Origin: Burkholderia pyrrocinia
GTDB lineage: Bacteria > Pseudomonadota > Gammaproteobacteria > Burkholderiales > Burkholderiaceae
Assembly (NCBI RefSeq): GCF_001028665.1
Contig: NZ_CP011504.1
Location: forward strand, 2,232,001-2,296,000
Length of the DNA: 64,000 nt
Reading direction: 5' to 3'
Shown piece by piece: positions 19,201 through 25,314 of the stretch. The notes under the pieces were generated by a model. The model was not told where the DNA came from. It was given only the letters and a program-made list of their open reading frames with translations, and ran no database searches. The translations under genes and the position numbers were made by a program. Every line of letters begins with the position of its first letter. The stretch's first letter is position 1.

Positions 19201-22200
19201 GTTTTTCCAGATCGCGAACCCGCTGGGCGGCGGTGGAACGATTCCGGTGCCGCCGTTGTCGACGCTGAATGCGGTGCAGTCGATATTCGACGCACCGGCG
19301 GGGTACTACGGGGGGGTGTTGGGCGTTGGACTTTCGTACTTCGCGAACAGTGGCCTGACGTCTGGTCCAGGTCAACCGACCGGCGGTACGCCGGACGAGA
19401 TTGCCGAGTACTACGCGCTTTATTCTGCGTATGCGCAATTCCTCGACCAGACCGCGACGAATTTTTCGTCAGCGCTGAATATGCCGTCAACCTTTACCAA
19501 TTTTGAGGTTGTCTACAGAATTCAGCAGCAAAATTCCACTACGAAGCTGCCCGGTCAGCCCGTGGCGCCAATTGTGCCGGCGGCAGCCGAACAGGCATCG
19601 AATCCCGGTTCTTACCTGATCTATCTGAATCAGTATCAGAAGTATCTGTCCGATACCGTACAGTTTATGGTCCAGCATCAACTGCAATTTCCGCTGGTGG
19701 CCAACCTTGAGGCACCGAAAGTTCAGCCCGTATCGGTAATCGGAACAACGACGATCAGCTTGCCGGCGGTAACGGACAATTCACCTACCCCGACGTCGGT
19801 TGCGACGGTTCCAATTCCGCTTGTGTCTGCTTCGCTGACGGGTGGGTCGAGTAGTTCGTTCCGCGTGGTCGCAGGGGCGGATCTGAACAGCACGAATCCG
19901 CTTGCGCTCCAGGCGCCGGGCGCAGGAGGCGGATCGAACGGAAAGAGCGTGACTTTCGACGGGCATACGACGTTTGTGGACAACAACGGCCTGGCTGTGC
20001 TGGCGCCGACGATGATACGTACCGGTACTGGTTCGATCGATATAGCGGCGGCCAACGACATTGCGTTGTTCGACGTCGGTTCGATACAGCCGGGCAGCCC
20101 GGACGCGCTGGTTCCCGGCGTGATTTACACCGGCGGTGCGCCTGCCGCAGGGGCGCCGGCCTCCGGCACGGGTCTTTCGATCGTCCATGGCCTGAACAAC
20201 AATCCGGATATTCTGGTCACGTCCGCCGTCAATCCGGATTCGGCCGGCGATATCACGATTCATGCGCAGGGCGATATCACGGGCGCGGAGTATCTGACCG
20301 ATGTAAGCGGCACGGTGACCGGACGGCAGGGCGCCAACATCAGCCAATTCTGGTGGCAGTGGATGCAGATCGGCAATCCGACCGGCGTAGTCGGGGCGAC
20401 CAACCCTGCGACGCAGACCGTGCAGACGTCGATCAACTTCGGTGCATTCGATCAAGGCGTGTTGAGCGCGGGCGGTAACGTGTCGGTGTCGGCAGGCGGC
20501 AATATTTCCGACTTGTCGGTGTCGTTGCCAACGACGTGGTATCTGACCGGCACCAACACCGACAACCCAACCGTCAATACGGTCGGCGGCGGCAATCTGA
20601 CTGTGAGGGCCGGCGGAGACATTCTGAGCGGTGGTTATTTCGTCGCGAAAGGATCGGGCACGATCACGGCGGGCGGGAAGGTCGGGGCGGATGTGACGGT
20701 GCCCTCGCAGTTTCTCGGTCAGCCTCCTGTGACGGTGGATACGTTGCTGGCGACACAGGACGGCGTGCTCGACGTGAACGCGCGACAAGGCATTAGCATC
20801 GGGCGCGTGTTCGATCCGTCGTACGTGCAAAACAATACGTTGTTGTATGCATACAAGCAGCAAGCCGACATGCAGGGTTATTCGTCGACGTCTGCTGTCA
20901 ATATCGTGTCGACTACAGGCGATGTCTCGATCGGCACGCTGGCGGGAGCCGATCTGATCGGCGGTGGCTCGACCGTTACGCAGACACCGGGCAGGATCGA
21001 CCTGTCGTCCATTCTGCCGGCGTCGGTGAGCTTGACCGCGTTTACCGGGGGCATCACGGTGGGGGCGAGCGGCGAACTTTATCCGTCGGCGTCGGGCAAT
21101 CTGAACCTGATTGCGGATCAGTCGGTCAATTTGTCGAGCGTCAACGGATTGGCTCACGACGGGGGACCGGTATTCGGCATGCTCGATGCCGATCCGTTCG
21201 CGATGCCCTCGCCGGCCAAGCCGAATGCGTTTGTCGCGAATCCGACCGTTGCATCGGCGGCGGCACATGATCCGATTGCGCTGCATGGCGACGATACCGC
21301 TCCGGCAAGAATTTACAGTTTGAACGGCGATATTGTCGATGGCGTGCTGCAGGCGACCGGTGCTGCCGCAGGTTTCTACGACAATCTGGTTCCTGTCGCA
21401 ATCGACAAGCCTGCTTTGATTCAGGCCGGGCGCGACATCGTGAACCTGTCGTTTCTCGGACAAAACCTGCGCAAGTCCGACGTGACGCGTATTGTCGCTG
21501 GGCGAGATATCTACGATACACCGCTACACAACGTCGTCGTGCCTGTTCTATCGCTTGGCGGGCCAGGTACATTCGATATTGAAGCTGGTCGGAACATCGG
21601 CCCGCTGACCAGTCAACTGGACGTGAACTCCGCCCTGACGAATCCGAGCGGCATAGTCACTGGCATCAATGCGATCGGAAACGCGAACAACCCGTATCTG
21701 CCCCATGAGAGCGCGAACGTCAATGTACTGTTCGGCGTAGGGCCGGGTATCGATACCGCTTCGTTCGTTTCGACGTACGTCGATCCAGCGAAATTCGTAT
21801 CCGGCGTTTCCAGTGCGACGCCTGCGCTCGTCACATTCGTGGAGCAATACGAGGCGGGTCTTTCGGTCGATACGGGGCTGCTCAACGATCAGCCGGCGAT
21901 CAAGCCGTTGACCGCGGACGAAGCGTGGTCGAAATTCAAGGCGCTGCCGCGGTATGTCCAGCAGCTCTTTGCCGAGCAGGTGCTGTTCAAGGTGCTGACC
22001 AGCGTCGGCGAGGACTACAACAATCCCGCCAGTCCGTACTATCAGAAATATGCACGCGGCTACGAGGCGCTCAATACGATGTTCCCGGCTTCGCTGGGCT
22101 ACACGGCCAACAATCTCGGCGGGGGCAGCAACGGTGCGAACAAGTTGATCGATACGGGCGACCTGGACATTCGCAGTACGACCATCCAGACGCAGCAGGG

Positions 22201-23029
22201 CGGCAACGTATCGATCCTCGGCCCGGGCGGGCAGGCGCTGATCGGCAGTACATCCGCACCGCCGCAGATCGTCGATCCCACCACCGGCAAGGTGATTGCA
22301 GGGCCGGGGACGATGGGGATTCTCACGCTCGAGAAGGGGGACATTGACATCTTTACGGACCGAAGTGTCCTTCTGGCGCAGAGCCGGATCTTCACCGAGC
22401 AGGGCGGCGACATGACGATCTGGAGCTCGAACGGCGACATCAACGCGGGCAAGGGCTCGAAGTCGTCGGCCAGTACGCCCGCGCCGCAATACGTATGCGA
22501 TGCGAACCACTACTGTACGGTCGACGCGCGCGGGCAGGTCACCGGTGCGGGCATCGCGACGCTGCAGAGCGTGCCGGGCGTGCCGATCGGCACGATCAAC
22601 CTGATCGCGCCGCGCGGCACGGTCGATGCGGGAGATGCAGGGATTCGCGCAGGCAACCTGAACGTCGCCGCGCTGCGCGTGGTGAATGCCGACAACATTC
22701 AGGTGACGGGAAAGGCGTCGGGTATCCCGCTCGTGCAGGCGGTGAATACCGGTGCGTTGACGGCCGCGAGCGCGGCTGCATCGGCTGCGACGCAAGTCGC
22801 GCAGGACATTGCGAAGAACAACGCATCCGGCGGGTCAGTCCGTCGCTGGACGATTTCGGTGCAGGTCGAAGGTTTTGGCGATGCGGGTGGCGACGGCATG
22901 AAGAAACACAAGCAGCAAGTCGGCTACGATTCATCGAACGCGGTGTCGATTCTCGGCTTCGGTCACGCAGGCGCAACGCAACGGGCCACGTTGACGCCGG
23001 AGGAACGTGCCAGGTTAGGCAAGATCTGA
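10259..23029 (+). CDS. Giant filamentous-haemagglutinin-type TpsA exoprotein (PdtA-like), 4,256 aa
   Basis: A two-partner secretion exoprotein exported across the outer membrane by a TpsB pore, for which 37793-39445 is the candidate. Residues 1-46 form a long signal sequence ending AHAHA. The TPS domain spans about 140-265; its core VINRNGVLFGAGSQVNVHSL matches the usual INPNG-x-FG signature, with NRNG in place of NPNG. The body is a very long beta-helix made of Gly/Asn/Thr-rich repeats (GGSITLS-, GGNVSLS-type units), with a run of Tyr/Gln-rich sequence near 19.4-19.7 kb. The C-terminus (RRWTISVQVEGFGD) resembles the DUF3739 domain of this family. I chose ATG 10259 because GGAAAG precedes it and a promoter-like element ends at 10169. 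P. aeruginosa PdtA is the likely counterpart by context. Confidence 0.88.
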   Translation: MAARARTDRQLRATASRSVLKSELSPLYRAVVLMIAAGVSAHAHAAGITNLGQATARVSGGGAGGAGGVPGMPNLGVSPQQALQASQPSIRNLGYAAHAIAAQIAAQQNAAAAAAKLPSTVPNGLAPGGLQVAAGATGDTNNPVLWFNANAPQQSVDTTGHVNVDVKQTGQNAVLTWETMNVGRQTTLNFDQSGGTQTNGANNWAVLNRINDPSGRPSQVLGNITAQGAVYVINRNGVLFGAGSQVNVHSLVASSLDVLNMNNYNQTLQNKVPVVADSTLAQDAAGIVASNRQFLSLPAGTTGGLAYPESGSSTGVNGSNRIPNEVLGLGNQVNLTSASQYQPWGDITIEQGASITTHANGNASDGGFVMIAAPNVTNAGHIKATDGQVVLAAGVGVSLRPNSGAAVNPQVLLPELSGQIMLLGPNGTTTDITPAGTLTNTGIVEAARGNVNLLGSRVAQNGVVGVTTSVNAPGTITISTVDEYSSNNPVGAAYLGQAIQTTDATGGGSDTHRAGLLSFGPDSVTTVMPDGNGQTTPSTPGATFTPGSIGMTAGSVWFQGGSLIEAPGSKVSVTALSPSASGAQAPAGQTAVPGRIYLDNGATIDVSGLANVEVPISQTLVTVDRIGQNELADSPLLRNGFLLGYKNLVFDSTLTGTRSDGVQWVGSPILNLSGYVNLIPRTVDQLLTNGGSITLSGNEVMTATGSSMNLNGGYVHYDGGMVNTTRLVDANGAIVPIGQASPYETYVGIAGQFIESHPRWGVTKSWYNPLQTAGAYQGDYIVGGNAGTLDIFALQSTVLDGDISAQAFGGAKQMQGNSLPSGGTFNLGADPKLDGGALVHLTSNNHDYASGTAGLVVLQDNAPQLADLAPGFSIDTPLDKTALQALPATDPRNVLTTTVVPVATLNNGGFANLNVTEDKSGGKGIVVPQGTQLALQPGGSISLNSAPLGADVNVAGKLIVPSGTISIASGGNVIVGPQAVISAAGQWVNNDVQAAPGTTPGNSQFINGGSIALSTGEQTVGNSGDGFRDATGSILLRPGSVLDVSSGGELLANGQLLMRNGVPVGRGGNVSLQTYAASVTTQFGHTGDSAPVMPTTQPANGTIALDGTIVSDGFSGGGTLALQALGFRIGGDPKAAAPWDVYLPESFFAQQGFGKYVLNAYYDSTVAPGATVALTQRNLIPGLPALQQTATGANLSKSGLTTSGRLDDYHRQPTSLVLTGGNYTSWLPQSNTAPSYPGVTGAVTLSSGASIHADAGAKIGLGSPTQVTVLGSIVAPGGSITLSADSSGTFAQTGQYGIFTASDSRSVWLGPAATLDVSGIALANPLAAPVKIGGAAVVPNTGKVLPGGSVALSSDAGYVVAQAGSKIDVSGTSANFDQLQANGTYASQPVWSDAGSITLSAGYGLFADATLAAHGGGTQARGGTLTILPQQNKGFAGATALVIRQSGELTPVGLAPGQSLATAIDPTTGLPIGQPTGVIQFAADRLSGSGIANLVLGSAAPSSIAEPVPPIVFAGNVNLNLPGSVTLNTGRIAALGMDQLATLLSTPAQQPDNNSTPPTVLSMLLAQPPQQPLGTTVEIDAPYVALTGPTQTTQSPAFKPVATVSDATLNVNASFIDLRNQFQLNNFGHANFTSSGDIRLSSTSASRSQTSGLAPGVLYTPGDLTFKAADLYPATGSTFIVDAVGPTDPATGKPAPTTVTFASNGTSSTPLSAGGTLLVDATNIVQGGTVHAPSGTLVFGIGDPSNTTTQAQFAGLPLVATDSVRLASGSVTSVSNEGAIIPYGTTVDGVEWQFNPVVGTTTADLTAPPAKYVGVNGGNVALDKGATIDLSGGGDLQAVEWVPGTGGTRDVLSQYNVSYASGKGATAVPVNTGAGNVYAILPGKQSPVAAYDPTLAQTVQPSTNENGTATTATATMGVGQASLTDPVGKAVYLSGVPGLAPGYYTLLPGKYATVPGAYRVTVSSTAGNLVPGASQVLQDGTVVTAGYFADALTGSRSATPTLFNVQSNSVWQQYSQYTLTGANAYFTKLAASKGNVTPPLPVDGGQLVLAATKALTLGATLNAAAGTGGAPAEVDIASQDIQITGNGSAALPGYLQIGSDALDSLNAGSLLIGGTRAATTSGVTITPIANSVVLSNDGNTTLKGPEILLVTKTDGSGTDPNAANGLRVDAGASITAQGDYPAAKDQPISVAGDGALLRVSNGAMAPLTRTGGTGTGLLTVGAGATLAGGQALLLDSSGNLKVDPSAALSAKAITADGAAITFTNASGGAAASLPGFVIDPAGLAQFANAQQVTLRSYGAIGFVGDVNATFGNSVDLSAGTFTSDGGRVTLNAQQIAFTNEMGATPGTAMAGGGTLTVNAKEIDFGTGTKSASGFGSAVMNATGGIVGQGTGTFDFGALPVTLNAPVYLADTSSAATVKTTGALTLNGASGTALKRDAVGGAWTFIGGTVADNGATISAPAGNVTLEATSGNLTIGGGSTVSSAGVSKQFFDVTRYAPAGSITLTADAGTVDVQAGSTLDFSGASGGGAAGSLALSAPQQVVNLNGTIKGGAASGYAGGAFSLNTGGAADLDALSKTLASSGVNQAIAIRTKTGNLTLSQGNTLTAHSVQLTADGGVGSAADTANGNVNVLGTIDASGKAGGEIDLYGRNGVDIEGSLLARGSDPNQRGGKVNIGTTALFDPTIVDANGNAIAYNATYGYENILRGNAGAITLGANALIDVSGGTAGGLSGGTVNFRAPLLIDNGVNLNLPDTFNNGKGIVGSRATTLEAYAVWSTTDATTGAKHFDGVIDPAGWYDKSGHLLGGTFTAQGTSGTPATFSFTPDGSGGGTLTNQATGASASVTQAQLQSGNSTIGFGGLNNMYFAPASGGTNADHQTFYGYQNGDASTAAPGTLMGFVQHGLDTLVDPFAGKNIANARIVPGIELDNPSAAINGGDIQVLTNWNLGAGASPTNLAFRFDGQAPVVTLRAENNVKVKASLSDGFFQIANPLGGGGTIPVPPLSTLNAVQSIFDAPAGYYGGVLGVGLSYFANSGLTSGPGQPTGGTPDEIAEYYALYSAYAQFLDQTATNFSSALNMPSTFTNFEVVYRIQQQNSTTKLPGQPVAPIVPAAAEQASNPGSYLIYLNQYQKYLSDTVQFMVQHQLQFPLVANLEAPKVQPVSVIGTTTISLPAVTDNSPTPTSVATVPIPLVSASLTGGSSSSFRVVAGADLNSTNPLALQAPGAGGGSNGKSVTFDGHTTFVDNNGLAVLAPTMIRTGTGSIDIAAANDIALFDVGSIQPGSPDALVPGVIYTGGAPAAGAPASGTGLSIVHGLNNNPDILVTSAVNPDSAGDITIHAQGDITGAEYLTDVSGTVTGRQGANISQFWWQWMQIGNPTGVVGATNPATQTVQTSINFGAFDQGVLSAGGNVSVSAGGNISDLSVSLPTTWYLTGTNTDNPTVNTVGGGNLTVRAGGDILSGGYFVAKGSGTITAGGKVGADVTVPSQFLGQPPVTVDTLLATQDGVLDVNARQGISIGRVFDPSYVQNNTLLYAYKQQADMQGYSSTSAVNIVSTTGDVSIGTLAGADLIGGGSTVTQTPGRIDLSSILPASVSLTAFTGGITVGASGELYPSASGNLNLIADQSVNLSSVNGLAHDGGPVFGMLDADPFAMPSPAKPNAFVANPTVASAAAHDPIALHGDDTAPARIYSLNGDIVDGVLQATGAAAGFYDNLVPVAIDKPALIQAGRDIVNLSFLGQNLRKSDVTRIVAGRDIYDTPLHNVVVPVLSLGGPGTFDIEAGRNIGPLTSQLDVNSALTNPSGIVTGINAIGNANNPYLPHESANVNVLFGVGPGIDTASFVSTYVDPAKFVSGVSSATPALVTFVEQYEAGLSVDTGLLNDQPAIKPLTADEAWSKFKALPRYVQQLFAEQVLFKVLTSVGEDYNNPASPYYQKYARGYEALNTMFPASLGYTANNLGGGSNGANKLIDTGDLDIRSTTIQTQQGGNVSILGPGGQALIGSTSAPPQIVDPTTGKVIAGPGTMGILTLEKGDIDIFTDRSVLLAQSRIFTEQGGDMTIWSSNGDINAGKGSKSSASTPAPQYVCDANHYCTVDARGQVTGAGIATLQSVPGVPIGTINLIAPRGTVDAGDAGIRAGNLNVAALRVVNADNIQVTGKASGIPLVQAVNTGALTAASAAASAATQVAQDIAKNNASGGSVRRWTISVQVEGFGDAGGDGMKKHKQQVGYDSSNAVSILGFGHAGATQRATLTPEERARLGKI

Positions 23030-23050
23030 TTCGGACGAACGCATGGCGTG

Positions 23051-23092
23051 ACGCGGGTCGCCGGTTGTACCGGTGACCCGCGTTTTATTTTG
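23051..23092 (+). terminator. Rho-independent terminator of tpsA
   Basis: A 14-bp stem with one mismatch, ACGCGGGTCGCCGG / CCGGTGACCCGCGT, a 5-nt loop, then TTTATTTT. It lies 22 bp after the tpsA stop. Confidence 0.85.
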
Positions 23093-23267
23093 CATGCTTC
23101 GTGCGGGTCGTTCGATGAGCGGAACGGAACGATTCCGACGTGAACGTAAGTTATGCCGCCTATCAGTCCACCCGGGCTTCTTGCATGTCATGAGACCGTG
23201 GGGGAATTCCGATTGCGATACGGGATGTTCGGAGTCGTTGCGGCTCGCCCGACGGATATGTTGAAGA

Positions 23268-23310
23268 CGACCAAATGAAACTGCGTCCCTGGTAACCCAG
23301 GGGCGCAGTT
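23268..23310 (-). terminator. Rho-independent terminator of the PstS/DING-like gene
   Basis: On the minus strand, a 14-bp stem with one mismatch (AACTGCGCCCCTGG / CCAGGGACGCAGTT) and a GTTA loop is followed by TCATTT. It lies 33 bp past the stop at 23343. Confidence 0.78.
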
Positions 23311-23342
23311 GTCTAGAGCTCGGAAGTCAGCTTGCCGGCGAC

Positions 23343-24635
23343 TTAACGGCCGACCACCGTGCCCGTGCAGACGCCCGCGTTGCCGATGTCGAGGTTGAAG
23401 CCGCTCGTGTTGCTCAGGAAGTCGGCCGAAATCGCGGTCTGAAAGTTCGACGGCACGGTGTCGAAGCCGTTGCCGTGAACGATCGACGCGAAGCTGGCGT
23501 TCGTGTAGTGGCTGTTCAGGAAGTCATGCACCGCCGTTTTGACCGTCGCATCCTTGTAGCACTGGCTCAGGATGATCTGGCTGGTACCCGAAACCGGATA
23601 GCCCGAAACCGGGTTGCCGGCAGCGGGCACCCAGGCTGCCGGATTGTTTGCGGTGAGCTTGCCGGGGGGCGTAACGGTACCGAGCGCCGTCGTCGCGTTC
23701 GCGTACGTCGGGGCATAGTAGACGCCGTTCGTCTGGTTCACGAGGCTCGCCACCGGCAGTTGCAGCGCACCTGCCGACGTCACGACCGTGCTCGACGGGG
23801 CGAGGAACGTGTTCGTGTAATCCGGGCTCAGGTACGCGACCGCAGCGCCCGTGGAAGCCGACAGTGCGTTGCGCACGCCGCCGCTACCCGAAGCCGGGGT
23901 GAAGTTCGACGGTACGACGCCGCCCGGGAACGATGCGGTGAACGTCAGCGAGTCGACGAACGTCACGCCCGTCGCCGTGTTGGCAGTCTTACAAACAGCC
24001 GCCAGATGGCGGGTCAGCAGTTCGGTCGTACCGCTGCCGTCCGAACGATAGATAACCTTGATCGGCGCGTTCGTCGTATACACCGCGCTCGTTTCCGGAT
24101 TCGTGACCTGGTTCCAGTTCGTCAGCTTGCCCGAGAAGATCCCGCACAGATCGTCGTCGTTCAGCGCGATGCTATGCGCCTGACCCGGCGTCGTTTGCGG
24201 CGTCGTCGTGCTCGTCACGGCCGGGCCGTTGACGACCGGCACCGTGATCGGCGTGACGATGTAAGGGATCTGGATCAGCGGGCCGTTGGTCGCGCCGAGG
24301 CCGGCCTTGTACGACGTGAGCTGGGCGGTCGACAGTGCTGCGTCGCTGTTCGCGAAGTGGACCGTGCCCGTGACGCCTGCGCCGAAGAACGTCGGCTGGT
24401 TGTTCAGGAATGCGTTCTGGCCTGCGCCCGAACCCACCGAGAAATACGTGAACGAGCCTTCGGCGGTGCCGAACAGGCCGATTTCGGTCGCGCTGTTGCC
24501 GATCGCGCCGATGGTCGGGGCGACGAGCGACGAACCGCCGCCTTGCACGTTCGGCGAGGCCATCGCGGCCGTGGCGCCCAGACCGGAAACGAGGAGAGCG
24601 AGGACTTGACAGATCTTGCGCTTGCTGGATTTCAT
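23343..24635 (-). CDS. PstS/DING-like phosphate-binding exoprotein, candidate type II secretion substrate (LapA-like by context)
   Basis: A 430-residue protein with a signal peptide (MKSSKRKICQVLALLVSGLG, cleaved after AMA or ASP) and a periplasmic-binding fold. Its mature start contains QGGGSSLVAPT, close to the GGGATLP-type opening of DING/PstS proteins. The phosphate-loop signature RSDGSGTTELLTRHL is intact, and ALNDDDLCGIFSGKLTNW is typical of PstS. There is no ABC permease gene nearby, so a role in high-affinity uptake is less likely. P. aeruginosa hxc loci carry DING/phosphatase proteins exported by the type II system, which suggests the same here. I chose ATG 24635, preceded by AAGGAAA; the longer frame adds a non-signal extension. 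Confidence 0.8.
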   Translation of the reverse strand: MKSSKRKICQVLALLVSGLGATAAMASPNVQGGGSSLVAPTIGAIGNSATEIGLFGTAEGSFTYFSVGSGAGQNAFLNNQPTFFGAGVTGTVHFANSDAALSTAQLTSYKAGLGATNGPLIQIPYIVTPITVPVVNGPAVTSTTTPQTTPGQAHSIALNDDDLCGIFSGKLTNWNQVTNPETSAVYTTNAPIKVIYRSDGSGTTELLTRHLAAVCKTANTATGVTFVDSLTFTASFPGGVVPSNFTPASGSGGVRNALSASTGAAVAYLSPDYTNTFLAPSSTVVTSAGALQLPVASLVNQTNGVYYAPTYANATTALGTVTPPGKLTANNPAAWVPAAGNPVSGYPVSGTSQIILSQCYKDATVKTAVHDFLNSHYTNASFASIVHGNGFDTVPSNFQTAISADFLSNTSGFNLDIGNAGVCTGTVVGR

Positions 24636-24756
24636 GAGAAATTTCCTTGGACGAAGATAAACGGGAACCCCTGCTACTGCGGTTGGAGTACTTATGGACC
24701 GCCGGGTAAATGTAGGGGGAAATCCGAATGACGCGTGTGAATTTTTCATAACGAAT

Positions 24757-24786
24757 GGTGCGTAACATTTTCATCGAATAAGTCAT
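24757..24786 (+). promoter_or_regulatory. GGTGCGTAAC motif copy of uncertain orientation
   Basis: GGTGCGTAAC (24757-24766), 2 nt, TTTCATC, GAAT, AAGTCAT (24780-24786). It has the same layout as the composite elements but no GTCT-like -10. It sits 122 bp upstream of the PstS/DING-like start and on the opposite strand, so its target is unclear. Confidence 0.35.
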
Positions 24787-24975
24787 TGCGTTATTCGGAT
24801 TGATAAAGCGTCGATTTCGCTGGTATTCGATGTGTGTCGTGATTCCCGGATGTTGAGATTGCGCCGTGGAGCGTTGCTGGGTGCTTTCGAACCGCCTTGT
24901 GGTAGGGCGCAGGGACGCGTTTTCGTGCGTCACTCGGGCTGGTCCGCGCATGCGGTGCCGCGCTATAGCAACTCC

Positions 24976-25005
24976 AAGTCAGTTTCGTGGCGGATGCTAC
25001 GGAAC
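24976..25005 (-). promoter_or_regulatory. Minus-strand GTTCCGTAGC/Pho-half-site motif upstream of the PstS/DING-like gene
   Basis: On the minus strand: GTTCCGTAGC (25005-24996), AT, CCGCCAC, GAAA, CTGACTT (5 of 7 to the Pho half-site). It has the correct orientation for the PstS/DING-like gene but is 340 bp away, and it is back to back with the gspF element at 25193. Confidence 0.4.
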
Positions 25006-25192
25006 ATTTCTTCCAGGGACGAATGAGCTACCTGTTGAGATATTCCGGAAACCGATTGAATGAGTTTTATAAAAGAACGCTGATTCGTGAGTGCGTGATC
25101 GTTAATGTTTGAATGACTGCTTTTGCGATCCGGAATGAAATCGTTTTTCCGATATAAGAATGGCGGCCGAAAGTAATAAAGCCCGCCAAAAA

Positions 25193-25240
25193 GGTAGCCC
25201 AACATCCGTCACAAATTTGCGCCGGTTCGCTCCTTAGTCT
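25193..25240 (+). promoter_or_regulatory. Composite promoter element upstream of gspF
   Basis: GGTAGCCCAAC (25193-25203), AT, CCGTCAC (25206-25212; 5 of 7 to the Pho half-site), AAAT, TTGCGCC, then TTAGTCT at 25234-25240. It aligns almost base for base in layout with the element at 3186, including five A residues before GGT and the identical TTAGTCT. The -10-like element lies 75 nt before the gspF ATG. Confidence 0.6.
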
Positions 25241-25314
25241 TCCTCGGCGACTCCGTCCGGCGCGTTGCGCGACGTCGTCGGAAAACGTCCTACGCGTGAC
25301 AGGAGGGCACAGAC

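Larger units (their letters stand above)
23030..23342. other. Convergent intergenic region between tpsA and the PstS/DING-like gene
   Basis: About 310 bp holding the two terminators at 23051-23092 and 23268-23310. The 170 bp between them show no feature I recognise. Confidence 0.5.
24636..25314. other. Divergent regulatory region between the PstS/DING-like gene and gspF
   Basis: About 680 bp with a clearly lower GC content than its surroundings, especially 24720-24830 and 25025-25190. It holds three copies of the GGTCCGTAAC-type motif (24757, 24996, 25193), and 25025-25190 is A/T-rich. I see no ORF with a convincing ribosome binding site. A small RNA cannot be excluded. Confidence 0.55.

Noticed and set aside
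15230-19438. A 1,402-codon open frame on the minus strand inside tpsA, and similar long antisense frames (for example 4324-8001 and 7455-10205)
   Set aside because: These are Arg/His-rich shadows caused by high GC3 bias of the genes on the other strand. They have no homology-like motifs or ribosome binding sites.
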